A stretch of DNA of 64,000 bases from the NCBI RefSeq assembly GCF_013304735.1, contig NZ_JAAITI010000005.1, positions 1-64,000 on the forward strand. The letters are read 5' to 3'. This DNA comes from Blautia luti. Its GTDB lineage: Bacteria; Bacillota; Clostridia; Lachnospirales; Lachnospiraceae. Below the pieces are notes generated by a model. It was not told where the DNA came from. It worked only from the letters and a program-made list of their open reading frames with translations, and made no database searches. Positions 16,224 to 24,560 of this stretch are shown piece after piece; the stretch's first letter is position 1, and every line of letters begins with the position of its first letter. The position numbers were made by a program, and so were the translations under genes.

Positions 16224-16445
16224 ATGAGGAAATTTTTGAAGGTATTTTTTTCATTGGCGGTTACCATATATTTTTCGACTACCATGTTCTATTGTTTTGT
16301 GGCCGGAGCACCGCAGAATGGAAAAGGAGCTGTAATTTATGTAGTGTCAGCAGCAGGCCTGTCAATTCTGTTTCCGGCTTTTACCTGTGGCTGTATTCAT
16401 TACATTATCTATCTCAGGAAAAAACTGGATAAACAGGGCAAATAA
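16224..16445 (+). CDS. Small two-helix membrane protein, function unknown
   Basis: A 73-residue protein with two hydrophobic segments (about 4-28 and 36-63), a short polar loop (APQNGKG) between them and a basic C-terminus (RKKLDKQGK). I recognise no family. A strong AAAGGAG site sits 8 bp before the ATG and a consensus promoter is upstream, so I prefer this frame to the overlapping 89-codon frame that starts at 16163. The divergent XRE regulator and the operator-like palindrome suggest a two-gene regulatory module. It could equally be part of a toxin-antitoxin-like pair, but nothing shows toxicity. Confidence 0.65.
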   Translation: MRKFLKVFFSLAVTIYFSTTMFYCFVAGAPQNGKGAVIYVVSAAGLSILFPAFTCGCIHYIIYLRKKLDKQGK

Positions 16446-16569
16446 TCAGGTTTTATGGTATGATAAAGAAAAACAGAGGATGGATGAAACCGGACAGTTA
16501 TGTATTATAATAGAAAGAAAGACTGTAACTGTGCGGAAGACGCTTATGTGATTATTTGTGGAGGGTTTT

Positions 16570-17688
16570 ATGGGAAATATTCTGGATTATCTTGACTGGA
16601 GAGGGGACCTTACTTTTGAACAGTCACCGTTTAATGAAGTTGACAATCTGATACTGTCATGCTTTTCCTATCTGGATCTGGATGAGATAACCGAGCTGAA
16701 AAATGGAGATACTCTTTGCATAAAGGATCTCTCAGAGAGATTTTCCACAGAAAAAAAAGAACAGGATATGAAAGCAGAAAGTGCGTTTTTGCAGAATACG
16801 CCGGTTCTTCTTGAAAAGATGGCCCGTTCGAAACGATTCCGGGAATGCATAGTGGGAGGATTTGTGAATGAAATTCTGTCCAGACAGGCACAGCAGTTTG
16901 CGGCAGTGATGATCGGACTGGGAGATGGAACATCCTATATATCTTTCCGGGGAACCGATGATACAATTGTGGGATGGAAAGAGGATTTTAATTTGAGCAA
17001 TGGAGTTGTCCCATCCCACAGAAAAGCTCTGGAATATCTGGAAGAACACGGAACCTATCTGCAGTCCATGCTGCGTATCGGAGGACATTCCAAAGGTGGC
17101 AATCTTGCTATGTATGCTGCCATGCAGTGTAATGAAATACTTCAGGAGAAGATTCTTTCTGTTTACGATAACGACGGACCAGGATTTCCGGAGGAATTTT
17201 TCAGCCCTGAGAGAGTGGAGAAGGTTCTGCCAAAAGTCACCCGTATTATACCGGAGGCATCTGTGATCGGCATGCTTCTTACGCATCAGAAAGAACCGCT
17301 GATCGTGGCAAGCAGTCAGAAAGGCATCCTGCAGCACGATGCTTTTACCTGGGAGGTGATGGGGCCGTCTTTTATTCAGAAAGAAACACTGACAAGGAGG
17401 GCGGCGGCATCAGACCGGAGTCTTCACAAATGGATTGATACTATGAATGAAGAGGAAAGGGCACATCTGATAGGAGAACTTTTTTCTGTGCTTGAGGCCA
17501 CCGGCGCGGATACGATTTCCCAGATTCAGGATGGAGGCCTGAAAAGTCTGGCTGCCATGGTACGACAGCTGGATAAAATGGAGCCTCACTCCAAAGCTAT
17601 GGTACAGGAATTGATTGTCGGAATTTTTGGCAGCTGGCTGGAACTCCTTCCGCTGCCGGAGCTTGACAAAAAGCGTTTTCTGCCATAA
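16570..17688 (+). CDS. DUF2974-family (Mbeg1-like) alpha/beta hydrolase
   Basis: A 372-residue protein resembling the DUF2974 family of lipase-like proteins. The nucleophile elbow GGHSKGGNLAMYAA places the candidate catalytic serine at S174. YISFRGTDDTIVGWKEDFN upstream fits the oxyanion region of this family, and NDGPGFPEEF follows. It probably hydrolyses a lipid or ester. The substrate is unknown. The start at 16570 follows GGAGGG at 5 bp. It lies 54 bp before hom with no terminator seen, so readthrough is possible. No signal peptide is present. Confidence 0.8.
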   Translation: MGNILDYLDWRGDLTFEQSPFNEVDNLILSCFSYLDLDEITELKNGDTLCIKDLSERFSTEKKEQDMKAESAFLQNTPVLLEKMARSKRFRECIVGGFVNEILSRQAQQFAAVMIGLGDGTSYISFRGTDDTIVGWKEDFNLSNGVVPSHRKALEYLEEHGTYLQSMLRIGGHSKGGNLAMYAAMQCNEILQEKILSVYDNDGPGFPEEFFSPERVEKVLPKVTRIIPEASVIGMLLTHQKEPLIVASSQKGILQHDAFTWEVMGPSFIQKETLTRRAAASDRSLHKWIDTMNEEERAHLIGELFSVLEATGADTISQIQDGGLKSLAAMVRQLDKMEPHSKAMVQELIVGIFGSWLELLPLPELDKKRFLP

Positions 17689-17742
17689 CATAGGAGTTAA
17701 CTCTGATAAAAATTGGAAAAAACGGAAAGGGGACATCAGAAA

Positions 17743-19038
17743 ATGAGCGAAAAAGTCGTAAATGCGGCCCTTCTTGGTCTTGGAACAGTAGGAACCGGAG
17801 TCTATAAAGTTATCAAAAATCAGGAGCAGGAAATGACAGCCAAGCTTGGATGTCAGGTAAAGATCACAAAGATCCTGGTGCGTAACCTCGAAAAAGCATC
17901 TAAAAAAGTAGAAGATCCATCTGTTCTTACAACAGACTGGGCAGATATCGAAGGAGATCCTTCTATTGATATTGTGATCGAGCTGATCGGTGGAATTGAG
18001 CCGGCCCGTACTTACATTCTTGCAGCACTGAAAGCCGGAAAGAATGTAGTAACTGCAAACAAAGATCTGATTGCAGTTCACGGAAAAGAGATTCTGGAAA
18101 CTGCCAAGGCTGCACAGAAAGATTTCCTGTTTGAGGCTGCTGTTGCCGGAGGAATTCCGATCATCAGCCCACTTAAGAACAGCCTCGAGGCCAACCATGT
18201 AACGGAAGTTATGGGAATCGTAAACGGAACTACGAACTTTATCCTTACCAAGATGTCCCAGGAAGGAATGGAATTTTCCGATGCCCTTGCCCTTGCCACA
18301 GAGCTTGGATATGCAGAGGCAGATCCGACTGCAGATATAGAAGGAATTGATGCAGGAAGAAAGGTAGCGATCCTTGCTTCTGTTGCTTTTAATTCCAGAG
18401 TTACCCTTGACAATGTTCATATCGAGGGAATCACCAAGATCACAGCGAAAGATATCCGTTACGCCAAGGAAATGGGCTGTGAGATCAAACTTCTGGGTGT
18501 TGCCCGCTGCCAGGAGGATGGCGTTGAGGCCTATGTATGCCCAATGCTGATCCCTGCAGAGCATCCTCTTGCATCTGTCAATGATTCCTACAATGCAGTA
18601 TTTGTACATGGAGATGCTGTAGGTGATACTATGTTCTACGGACGTGGAGCAGGAGAACTTCCAACAGCAAGTGCGGTTGTTGGAGATGTATTTGAGGTAG
18701 TCCGCAACATGAAGGCAGACTGCTGCGGCCGTGTGGGCTGCACCTGCTATAAGACACTTCCTGTAAAAGCCATGGCAGATACCCACAACCGTTACTTCCT
18801 CCGTCTGCAGGTTGAGGACCGTTGCGGTGTGCTGGCAGAGATCCTGGAGCACTTTGCAAAATATCAGGCAAGTGTCGCACAGATCATGCAGAAAGAGAGC
18901 AAGAGACCGGATACCGCCGAGGTTGTTGTGATTACCAAGCTGGTAAGTGAGGGTGCTTTCTTTAAGGTTAAGGAAGAGCTGGAGAACAGTGCCTCTGTAA
19001 GAAAGATTTCTTCTATGATCCGTGTATATGAGAAATAA
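17743..19038 (+). CDS. hom: Homoserine dehydrogenase with ACT domain
   Basis: A 431-residue enzyme reducing aspartate semialdehyde to homoserine for threonine and methionine synthesis. The Rossmann motif GLGTVGTGVYK is near the N-terminus, VTANKDLIAVHG and AAVAGGIPII mark the catalytic domain with MGIVNGTTNFIL and YAEADPTADIEG, and a C-terminal ACT domain (about 355-431, from RLQVEDRCGVLAEI) would bind threonine for feedback control. The start at ATG 17743 follows AAAGGGG. An in-frame TTG at 17713 is less likely. It lies 140 bp before gpmI, which has its own promoter. Confidence 0.96.
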   Translation: MSEKVVNAALLGLGTVGTGVYKVIKNQEQEMTAKLGCQVKITKILVRNLEKASKKVEDPSVLTTDWADIEGDPSIDIVIELIGGIEPARTYILAALKAGKNVVTANKDLIAVHGKEILETAKAAQKDFLFEAAVAGGIPIISPLKNSLEANHVTEVMGIVNGTTNFILTKMSQEGMEFSDALALATELGYAEADPTADIEGIDAGRKVAILASVAFNSRVTLDNVHIEGITKITAKDIRYAKEMGCEIKLLGVARCQEDGVEAYVCPMLIPAEHPLASVNDSYNAVFVHGDAVGDTMFYGRGAGELPTASAVVGDVFEVVRNMKADCCGRVGCTCYKTLPVKAMADTHNRYFLRLQVEDRCGVLAEILEHFAKYQASVAQIMQKESKRPDTAEVVVITKLVSEGAFFKVKEELENSASVRKISSMIRVYEK

Positions 19039-19046
19039 AAAAAGCG

Positions 19047-19074
19047 TTGCAAAATTCCTGGATTTTGGTACTAT
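19047..19074 (+). promoter_or_regulatory. Promoter of gpmI
   Basis: TTGCAA (19047-19052), 16 bp, and an extended -10 TGGTACTAT whose hexamer is at 19069-19074. The leader is about 100 nt. Confidence 0.5.
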
Positions 19075-19177
19075 ATAAAATGGAAAACAAAAGAATCCCA
19101 GATGGCGCAGGACATTTCAGGATTTCCGGAAACTTACGCCGGCTGGAACTTCGATCAAAGATAAGAAGGGGAAAATT

Positions 19178-20719
19178 ATGAGTAAAAAACCAACAGTTTT
19201 AATGATCCTTGATGGATACGGACTCAATGACAGACATGACGGAAATGCTGTATATGAGGCGAAGACACCGGTTATGGACGGACTTATGAAAGATTATCCG
19301 TTTGTAAAAGGTAATGCCAGCGGTCTTGCTGTAGGTCTTCCGGACGGACAGATGGGTAACTCCGAGGTTGGTCATATGAATATGGGCGCAGGCCGTATCG
19401 TATACCAGGAGCTTACAAGAATCACAAAAGAGATCCAGGACGGAGATTTCTTCAAGAACGAGGCGCTTCTTGCTGCTATGAAGAACGCAAAAGAGAACGA
19501 TTCCGCAATCCATTTCATGGGACTTCTTTCTGACGGTGGTGTACACAGCCACAACACACATCTTTACGGACTTCTCGAGATGGCCAAGAGAGAAGGTCTC
19601 AAGAAAGTTTACGTACACTGCTTCCTGGATGGACGTGACACACCGCCTGCATCCGGTAAAGAGTTCGTAGAGCAGCTGGAAGCCAAGATGAAAGAGATCG
19701 GTGTTGGTGAGATCGGTGTGATCTCCGGACGTTACTATGCAATGGACCGTGATAACCGCTGGGATCGTGTTGAGCTTGCATACAAAGCACTTACACAGGG
19801 CGAAGGCGTAAAGGGAACAGACGCTGCAGCAGCAGTTCAGGCTTCCTATGACGATGACAAGACAGATGAGTTCGTACTTCCGACAGTTATCGAGAAAGAC
19901 GGCAAACCGGTTGCAACGATTTCCGATAAGGATTCCGTTGTATTCTTCAACTTCCGTCCGGACCGTGCAAGAGAGATCACAAGAGCTTTCTGTGATGATG
20001 ATTTCAAAGGCTTTGAGAGAGCTAAGAGACTGGATACCACATTCGTATGCTTCACAGAGTATGACGATACCATCCAGAACAAACTGGTAGCATTCCACAA
20101 AGTTCTTCTTCACAATACATTCGGTGAGTACCTTGCAGCTCATGATATGACACAGGCACGTATCGCTGAGACAGAGAAATATGCACACGTTACATTCTTC
20201 TTCAACGGTGGCGTTGAGGAGCCGAACAAGGGAGAGGATCGAATCCTTGTAAAATCCCCGAAGGTTCCGACCTATGATATGCAGCCGGAGATGAGCGCAC
20301 CGGAAGTTTGCGAGAAACTTGTTGATGCAATCAAATCTGACAAATATGATGTGATTATCATCAACTTTGCAAACCCGGATATGGTTGGTCATACAGGTGT
20401 TGAGGCAGCTGCAATCAAGGCTGTTGAGACTGTTGATGAGTGTGTTGGTAAGGCTGTAGAGGCAATCAAAGAGGTTGACGGACAGCTCTTTATCTGTGCT
20501 GACCACGGTAACGCAGAGCAGCTTGTAAACTATGAGACAGGTGAGCCATGGACAGCTCATACAACCAACCCGGTTCCGTTTATCCTGGTAAACGCAGATC
20601 CGAAATACACACTTCGTGAGAACGGATGCCTTGCAGACATCGTTCCGACACTGATCCAGCTTATGGGCATGGAGCAGCCGAAGGAAATGACAGGAGAGTC
20701 TCTTCTTGTTGAGAAATAA
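19178..20719 (+). CDS. gpmI: 2,3-bisphosphoglycerate-independent phosphoglycerate mutase
   Basis: A 513-residue alkaline-phosphatase-superfamily enzyme that interconverts 3- and 2-phosphoglycerate using two metal ions, usually manganese. The N-terminal LMILDGYG carries the metal ligand Asp, and S62 in GNSEVGHMN is the phosphoserine nucleophile. HCFLDGRDTPP, FFNFRPDRARE and the C-terminal CADHGNAE metal motif are present. Codon use is strongly biased, as in gap, pgk and tpiA. It completes four glycolytic genes within 8 kb, each with its own signals except the pgk-tpiA pair. Confidence 0.98.
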   Translation: MSKKPTVLMILDGYGLNDRHDGNAVYEAKTPVMDGLMKDYPFVKGNASGLAVGLPDGQMGNSEVGHMNMGAGRIVYQELTRITKEIQDGDFFKNEALLAAMKNAKENDSAIHFMGLLSDGGVHSHNTHLYGLLEMAKREGLKKVYVHCFLDGRDTPPASGKEFVEQLEAKMKEIGVGEIGVISGRYYAMDRDNRWDRVELAYKALTQGEGVKGTDAAAAVQASYDDDKTDEFVLPTVIEKDGKPVATISDKDSVVFFNFRPDRAREITRAFCDDDFKGFERAKRLDTTFVCFTEYDDTIQNKLVAFHKVLLHNTFGEYLAAHDMTQARIAETEKYAHVTFFFNGGVEEPNKGEDRILVKSPKVPTYDMQPEMSAPEVCEKLVDAIKSDKYDVIIINFANPDMVGHTGVEAAAIKAVETVDECVGKAVEAIKEVDGQLFICADHGNAEQLVNYETGEPWTAHTTNPVPFILVNADPKYTLRENGCLADIVPTLIQLMGMEQPKEMTGESLLVEK

Positions 20720-20734
20720 ATAAGATATTATGGA

Positions 20735-20772
20735 ATCCCTGCAGATTTTCACAGATCTGCGGGGATTTTTTT
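20735..20772 (+). terminator. Terminator of gpmI
   Basis: ATCCCTGCAGAT pairs with ATCTGCGGGGAT, followed by seven T. Confidence 0.88.
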
Positions 20773-20822
20773 GCATTTCCTTGTTTCTGTTTCCACACAT
20801 AAAAAATTTTTTCAAAATCATC

Positions 20823-20851
20823 TTGTAAAATCATTCCATTTCAACTATAAT
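20823..20851 (+). promoter_or_regulatory. Promoter of the first MATE gene
   Basis: TTGTAA (20823-20828), 17 bp, TATAAT (20846-20851), about 50 bp before the start codon. Confidence 0.6.
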
Positions 20852-20908
20852 CCCTCTGATACATAAAAACAGGTAACTTTTGGGTAATTTGGGGGAAAAG
20901 AATATTTC

Positions 20909-22261
20909 ATGAAAACAGACATGACACAGGGAAAGCCGGTAAAAGTGCTCCTGGGATTTACGATCCCGGTATTTATCGGCAATGTATTTCAGCAGTTCTA
21001 CAATATGGTAGATGCTGTGGTGGTGGGAAAATTTGTAGGAACAAAGGCGCTGGCGGCAGTGGGCTCAACAGGAACCATCATATTTCTGATCATAGGTTTT
21101 CTTCTGGGACTGACTGCCGGTTTTACCGTACTGACCGCGCAGAAGTATGGTGCGGGAAAAATGGATGAGATGCGCCAGACAGTAGGAAATGCACTGATTC
21201 TGACAGCAGTGATTTCCGCAGTTATGACAGCCATCAGCATGACAGGCATGCATGCACTTCTGAAATTCATGCATACACCGGATGATATTTTTAAGGATGC
21301 ATATGCTTACGTTATGATTATCTGCGGAGGAATTTTTGCCCAGGCTTTATATAATATTCTGGCCAGTATCCTCCGTGCACTGGGAAACAGTAAGATACCA
21401 CTGTATTTTCTGATCTTATCTGCGATGCTGAATATCGTGCTGGATCTTGTATTTATCATAGTGTTTAAGCTGGGAGCGCCCGGAGCAGCCTGGGCTACCA
21501 TTATTTCCCAGGGAGTATCCGGAGTTCTGTGCCTTCTGTATATCTGGAAGTTTGTGCCGGAACTCCGTATGAAAAAAGAAGACTGGTATTTCCGGCGCAG
21601 TCTTGCTTTCAAGCAGATCGGTGTTGGAATTCCCATGGGACTTCAGTATTCCATTACAGCAATTGGAACTATGATGGTACAGTCTGCTTTAAATATGTTG
21701 GGGTCCTATGCAGTGGCAGCATTTACCGCAGGAAGTAAGATCGAGCAGATTTTTACCCAGGCATTTGTAGCACAGGGAACTGCCAGCGCTACCTACAACG
21801 CACAGAATATCGGAGCCGGAAAGCTTGAAAGAGTGAGGGAAGGATTCCGGGCTTCTCATTTTATCGGAATTGTATACTCGATTATTGTGGGAGGTTTTCT
21901 GTTCTTTGCCGGAAAATATTTTGCATATCTGTTTATCTCGGATAACATTGAAGAAGTGCTTCCTATGGTAGCAATCTATGTAAAATGTGTGGCGTTGTTC
22001 TTTATTCCGCTGTATTTTGTCAATGTACTTAGAAATGGAATCCAGGGAATGGGATATGGTCTCCTTCCTATGATGGCCGGCGTGGCAGAACTGGCGGGAA
22101 GAGGAATCACAGCTACGATTGCGGCAGGAAAAAGCAGTTATATTGGCACCTGTCTGGCAAGTCCGGTGGCATGGATTTTTGCAACGGTGCTTCTCTGGGT
22201 TATGTATTTTTACGTTATGAAAGATATGTCCCGGAAATTGTACGGTACAAATAAGTTATAA
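20909..22261 (+). CDS. MATE-family multidrug/toxin efflux transporter
   Basis: A 450-residue membrane protein with about twelve helices and the duplicated MATE architecture. Typical blocks are IPVFIGNVFQQFYNMVDAVVVG near the start of helix 1-2, TAGFTVLTAQKYGAGKMDE, and QGTASATYNAQNIGAGKLER in the second half. MATE proteins export drugs or metabolites using a sodium or proton gradient. The substrate cannot be predicted. It is monocistronic, with its own promoter. It is only distantly similar to the second MATE gene at 24561, so they are separate family members rather than a recent duplication. Confidence 0.9.
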   Translation: MKTDMTQGKPVKVLLGFTIPVFIGNVFQQFYNMVDAVVVGKFVGTKALAAVGSTGTIIFLIIGFLLGLTAGFTVLTAQKYGAGKMDEMRQTVGNALILTAVISAVMTAISMTGMHALLKFMHTPDDIFKDAYAYVMIICGGIFAQALYNILASILRALGNSKIPLYFLILSAMLNIVLDLVFIIVFKLGAPGAAWATIISQGVSGVLCLLYIWKFVPELRMKKEDWYFRRSLAFKQIGVGIPMGLQYSITAIGTMMVQSALNMLGSYAVAAFTAGSKIEQIFTQAFVAQGTASATYNAQNIGAGKLERVREGFRASHFIGIVYSIIVGGFLFFAGKYFAYLFISDNIEEVLPMVAIYVKCVALFFIPLYFVNVLRNGIQGMGYGLLPMMAGVAELAGRGITATIAAGKSSYIGTCLASPVAWIFATVLLWVMYFYVMKDMSRKLYGTNKL

Positions 22262-22297
22262 AAAAACCGTGAAATGAGATGCAATTTCCAGAAAGTA

Positions 22298-22306
22298 TGA
22301 TATAAT
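22298..22306 (+). promoter_or_regulatory. Extended -10 promoter of the L,D-transpeptidase gene
   Basis: TGATATAAT at 22298-22306 is a consensus extended -10. No good -35 is seen upstream. The leader is about 100 nt. Confidence 0.5.
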
Positions 22307-22414
22307 GAAAAAGCTGGTAACTGATCTGTGTACATAAGCGTGGATCAGCCCGGAAAGTATCAATGGAAAGGTGTCTTTTCGAAAGACACATGAACATAGA
22401 GGTGAAATAAAAAT

Positions 22415-24067
22415 ATGAGCAACGAGGAGAAGAGGGACATCGAAGATAAAATCAACGACGCCATGGCCAAGATTGTCAGCGATACAGCCGGAGATGCCCA
22501 GCCTGAGAAAAAATCAGATGCATCTGCTTCTCAAAAGTCAGCCCGGCCTTCGAAGTCAGCAAGACCTTCCAAGTCGGCAAGACCGAAGAAGATCACATAT
22601 GTGCCGATTGATGAGTCTGAATTTGCCCCAATCGTTCTCCCCCAAAAAAAGAAGCATAAGGCGTTAAAAGTAACCGGAATGATCGCGGCCATGGTTCTGG
22701 TAGCAGCTGGCTGTGCATATGCCGGAGTGTCTTATTATTACACGAACCACTTTTTTGAAGGGACAACGATCAACGGAATTGACAGTTCCAACAAGACTGC
22801 CTATGAGGTGGAGCAGGAGATTGCCAGTAAGATGGAGAACTACACCATCGAGGTAAAAGCGAGAGATCAGGAATCACAGACCATTACAGGATCAGATATT
22901 GATTATCGCTATATATCCAGTGGTGAGATTCTGAAACTTCTGAAATCTCAGAAGCCATATGAATGGGTGAAGGGATTTTTTGGAGAAACCACTTACACAG
23001 CCAAGGAAGAAACTGCTTTTGACAAGAGTAAGCTGGAAACACAGGTGAAAGCACTGAACTGTGCACAGAAAGAAAACCAGGTGGCGCCGGAGAATGCATA
23101 TGTAAGTTTTAATAATTCGGAATTTACCATTGTGCCGGAAACCGAGGGTACGGAGCTGAAGGTGAAGGAAGCATACCAGATGATCAGCGAAGCCATCAGC
23201 AGTGATGATGCGGAAGTAGATCTGGGCAGTAATCCGGATGCATATGTCACAGCGGATGTTACCAGTGACAGTGCAGATCTTCAGGCAACGGTAGATGCAT
23301 ATAATAACTTTGCAAAAGCAAGCATCACCTATACATTTGGAGATGAAACAGTAACACTTGATGGAAACACCATTAAGGACTGGCTGCAGTTTGATGAAAA
23401 AGGACAGCTGATACAGGACGATGCGTCTTTTAAACAGCATATTGTGGATTATGTAGCACAACTTGCAGCTTCTCATGATACGGTAGGTACTGAGAGACAG
23501 TTCCAGACCACAAGTGGAAGAACGGTATCGGTATATGGTTCTGCATATGGATGGAAAATTGACCAGGACGCAGAGGTAGCACAGCTTACCCAGGAGATTC
23601 AGTCCGGTACACAGACAACAAGAGAGCCGGTATATTCCATGACAGCCAATTCCTATGGCGTTAATGATCTTGGTAATACTTACATTGAAGTAGATCTTAC
23701 AGAACAGTATATGCGGTATTATCAGGATGGAAGTGTGATTTTTGAGTCCGATATTGTATCCGGACTTGCAAGTGATCCGGAGAGGAAAACACCTCCAGGA
23801 ATCTTTACCCTGTATTATAAGAAGAGCCCGGATGTGCTCCGTGGTACCAAGAAGGCAGATGGAACATATTCCTATGAACAGCCGGTAACCTACTGGATGC
23901 CGTTTAACGGAGGAATTGGATTCCACGATGCAGACTGGCAGCCATACTTTGGTGGTGACCGGTATCTTACAGGAGGTTCCCACGGCTGTATCAACATGCC
24001 ACCGGATAAGGCAGGAGAACTTTACAATATTATTCAGTACAATGTTCCGATTATCTGTTTCTATTGA
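22415..24067 (+). CDS. L,D-transpeptidase (YkuD) with peptidoglycan-binding domain
   Basis: A 550-residue membrane-anchored cell-wall enzyme. Residues 1-80 are a charged cytoplasmic region with a short SARPSK repeat, one membrane helix follows (about 88-108), then an extracellular repeat region of the PG_binding_4 kind (about 120-400) and a C-terminal YkuD catalytic domain. The catalytic cysteine lies in GGSHGCINMPP near residue 530, with the partner histidine in the same motif. It would form 3-3 peptide cross-links or modify peptidoglycan. It is monocistronic, and an inverted repeat follows the stop. Confidence 0.92.
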   Translation: MSNEEKRDIEDKINDAMAKIVSDTAGDAQPEKKSDASASQKSARPSKSARPSKSARPKKITYVPIDESEFAPIVLPQKKKHKALKVTGMIAAMVLVAAGCAYAGVSYYYTNHFFEGTTINGIDSSNKTAYEVEQEIASKMENYTIEVKARDQESQTITGSDIDYRYISSGEILKLLKSQKPYEWVKGFFGETTYTAKEETAFDKSKLETQVKALNCAQKENQVAPENAYVSFNNSEFTIVPETEGTELKVKEAYQMISEAISSDDAEVDLGSNPDAYVTADVTSDSADLQATVDAYNNFAKASITYTFGDETVTLDGNTIKDWLQFDEKGQLIQDDASFKQHIVDYVAQLAASHDTVGTERQFQTTSGRTVSVYGSAYGWKIDQDAEVAQLTQEIQSGTQTTREPVYSMTANSYGVNDLGNTYIEVDLTEQYMRYYQDGSVIFESDIVSGLASDPERKTPPGIFTLYYKKSPDVLRGTKKADGTYSYEQPVTYWMPFNGGIGFHDADWQPYFGGDRYLTGGSHGCINMPPDKAGELYNIIQYNVPIICFY

Positions 24068-24104
24068 TCGAACCCATATCAAGCGGATATTCGGTTAAAA
24101 TCAG

Positions 24105-24146
24105 ACAGGAGCCAGCCGGTGATCCGGTGCAGGGCTCCTGTTATTT
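24105..24146 (+). terminator. Hairpin after the L,D-transpeptidase gene
   Basis: ACAGGAGCC (24105-24113) pairs with GGCTCCTGT (24133-24141), with CCGG/CCGG inside. The following sequence TTATTTATAA is only a weak T-tract, so termination may be partial and let transcription enter the next small gene. Confidence 0.5.
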
Positions 24147-24164
24147 ATAAGGAGGAAAATAATT

Positions 24165-24464
24165 ATGTTTGATCAGTCATTCAGTTACATACTGGCAATT
24201 GCGGCACTGGTAATTGGTATTATGATTCTTACCGGCCATGGTTCTGTTTTTATGAAAGGTGGAAACACCCAGGCCAGAGCGCAGAAGTATGATGAGAAAA
24301 AAATGGAAAAAGTTTCCGGAATCGGTCTGATTCTGATTGGAATCGCAACAGGAATTGATGCGTTTACCACAAGTGTGACAGCGAAGATTGTTTATGTGGT
24401 TGTGCTGTTTGTGATACTTGCGGTATATCTGTTTGTTCTCAGAACAAAATGCCTGAAAAAATAA
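24165..24464 (+). CDS. DUF3784-like small membrane protein
   Basis: A 99-residue protein with hydrophobic segments at about 6-22, 50-66 and 73-93, and a polar stretch with GNTQARAQKYDEKKMEK between the first two. The glycine-rich SVFMKGGN followed by YDEKK and a membrane hairpin resembles DUF3784, a family of unknown function common in Lachnospiraceae. A strong AAGGAGG site precedes the ATG. It is convergent with the second MATE gene and ends at a long shared terminator. I cannot propose a function. Confidence 0.65.
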   Translation: MFDQSFSYILAIAALVIGIMILTGHGSVFMKGGNTQARAQKYDEKKMEKVSGIGLILIGIATGIDAFTTSVTAKIVYVVVLFVILAVYLFVLRTKCLKK

Positions 24465-24474
24465 GGAAGAAAAT

Positions 24475-24541
24475 AAAAAGGACTCCCCGTAAATAAGAAA
24501 TCTGTATCCGAATGATTCCTTATTTACGGGGAGTCCTTTTT
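24475..24541. terminator. Strong bidirectional terminator
   Basis: AAGGACTCCCCGTAAATAAG and its exact complement form a stem of more than 20 bp flanked by A- and T-tracts, between convergent genes. Confidence 0.93.
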
Positions 24542-24560
24542 GTCCCTGACATGGGAAAAA

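Noticed and set aside
16163-16432. 89-codon frame overlapping the 73-residue membrane protein
   Set aside because: Its start lies at the promoter -10 and has no ribosome binding site. The frame starting at 16224 has AAAGGAG and a coherent two-helix product.
16558-17688. ATG at 16558 as start of the DUF2974 gene
   Set aside because: The GGAGGG ribosome binding site overlaps that ATG region. The ATG at 16570 is correctly spaced from it.
19199-20821. 540-codon open frame on the minus strand opposite gpmI
   Set aside because: It is the antisense shadow of a strongly codon-biased gene, has no family motifs (Cys/Leu-rich composition) and no ribosome binding site. gpmI on the plus strand has all catalytic motifs.
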